A stretch of DNA of 64,000 nucleotides from Cotesia glomerata (Eukaryota; Arthropoda; Insecta; Hymenoptera; Braconidae): NCBI RefSeq assembly GCF_020080835.1, contig NC_058158.1, forward strand, positions 26,554,305 through 26,618,304, in the 5' to 3' direction. Positions 63,201 through 64,000 of the stretch are shown here, in pieces; positions within the stretch are counted from its first letter, which is position 1; every line of letters begins with the position of its first letter. The notes beneath the pieces are model-generated. The model searched no databases. It was not told the DNA's origin and saw only the letters and a list, made by a program, of their open reading frames with translations. A program made the translations under genes and the position numbers.

Positions 63201-64000
63201 GGAAAAATAAATCTTGTAACAGAACCTAAATTGTTTCAGTAAGTAAACAAAATAATCTCTGGGTCTATTTACAGAGCTATCTATATAAATTTATTAAATA
63301 CGAAACAATATTGTGTTATTAACGCAAAGCACATAATAACATGAGCTAGTGTTTACTCAGCTTGGTCATTAGTATAGTAGATCTACAAAGTTCACTCCCG
63401 CACTTGAGGCTCTCAGCTACATTAGTGTAAACTAAGATCTTAAATTGTGCGCGTAGTTTAATCTAGACACAGACCATCTGAAACAGTGTATATATTTACG
63501 TAAAACATGACAGTGCCAGCTGCAATACTGCAAGCAAACGATTTTCTATGGCCATGGCTCTGACCTCGATTCTGTAAACAACTTTTATTGTTTTTTATTG
63601 CTCCGCTGACAATAAAATGTGTGAATGTGCGGAACTATATTCGTATTATTAATATTTTTATATTTTCATTACCTAACGACAAGAGTATAAAAAACTGTTT
63701 TTTTTTTTTCTCGTATTCTATCGTATATTTCGAATAAAGAATATTTGATTGTCTATGTCAAGGAATAAACTGATACCTTCAGCTCAATTTATAGAAAAAA
63801 TTTTTAATAAGAAAAAATAATGCTTATTCCTGTTTTGTAACAACATATATTTTCGACTGTCCTTTTTTATTAATCGAAATAACTCATAATAAATAAATTA
63901 AACTAAAAATTGAAAACAATTATAAGAGTATTCTATTCGAATAGATGGACGCAAATTTCCGAATGTCAGTTCCTAATTAATAGTTATTGATACACGGAGA
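60259..64000. other. AT-rich region without supported genes
   Basis: No coding exon, RNA gene or clear element. A possible degraded inverted-repeat element lies around 60400-60610. Confidence 0.45.

Overview
The window is eukaryotic and almost certainly from an insect. Its base composition is very AT-rich, its genes are split by many short GT-AG introns, and introns and spacers are full of small inverted-repeat elements and microsatellites. The protein sequences are animal (NALCN and PLC-epsilon type). A hymenopteran, such as a parasitoid wasp, would fit the AT-richness and element load, but that is inference. There is no operon, CRISPR array or plasmid/phage signal.

Layout: (1) 1-9459, plus strand: the 3' 24 coding exons of the sodium leak channel NALCN (narrow abdomen). 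They run from the domain I pore region to the stop codon; 1553 residues are visible and the assembled frame closes exactly. (2) 9460-11170: 3' UTR and spacer between two convergent genes. (3) 11171-13161, minus strand: a complete 8-exon N-acetylneuraminate lyase (NPL-like) gene of 307 aa with catalytic Tyr143 and Lys173. (4) 13162-18687: gene-free spacer with one 0.5-kb inverted-repeat element and a long (TA)n tract. (5) 18688-45406, minus strand: thirteen exons of phospholipase C epsilon (RasGEF, PH-like, EF-hand, X, Y, C2, RA1, RA2), lacking the N-terminal exon(s). One exon carries an apparent 1-nt frameshift just before the catalytic X domain. (6) 45407-64000: no secure gene. This is probably the long 5' intron or upstream region of PLC-epsilon, filled with a SINE, LINE tails, fold-back elements, GC-rich islets and one orphan exon-like GC-rich block.

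The three genes do not form a pathway. NALCN sets neuronal resting sodium leak, NPL cleaves sialic acid, and PLC-epsilon links Ras/Rap GTPases to phosphoinositide hydrolysis. The most interesting material is the repeat landscape: a solo LTR with a 5-bp target duplication nested inside an older MITE, a microsatellite-bearing repeat split by a 1.6-kb fold-back element, several distinct MITE families inside introns, and unexplained GC-rich hairpin modules near 46.8, 59.5 and 60.1 kb. I did not find a convincing new biological system. The PLC-epsilon frameshift and the unexplained modules are the items most worth checking.
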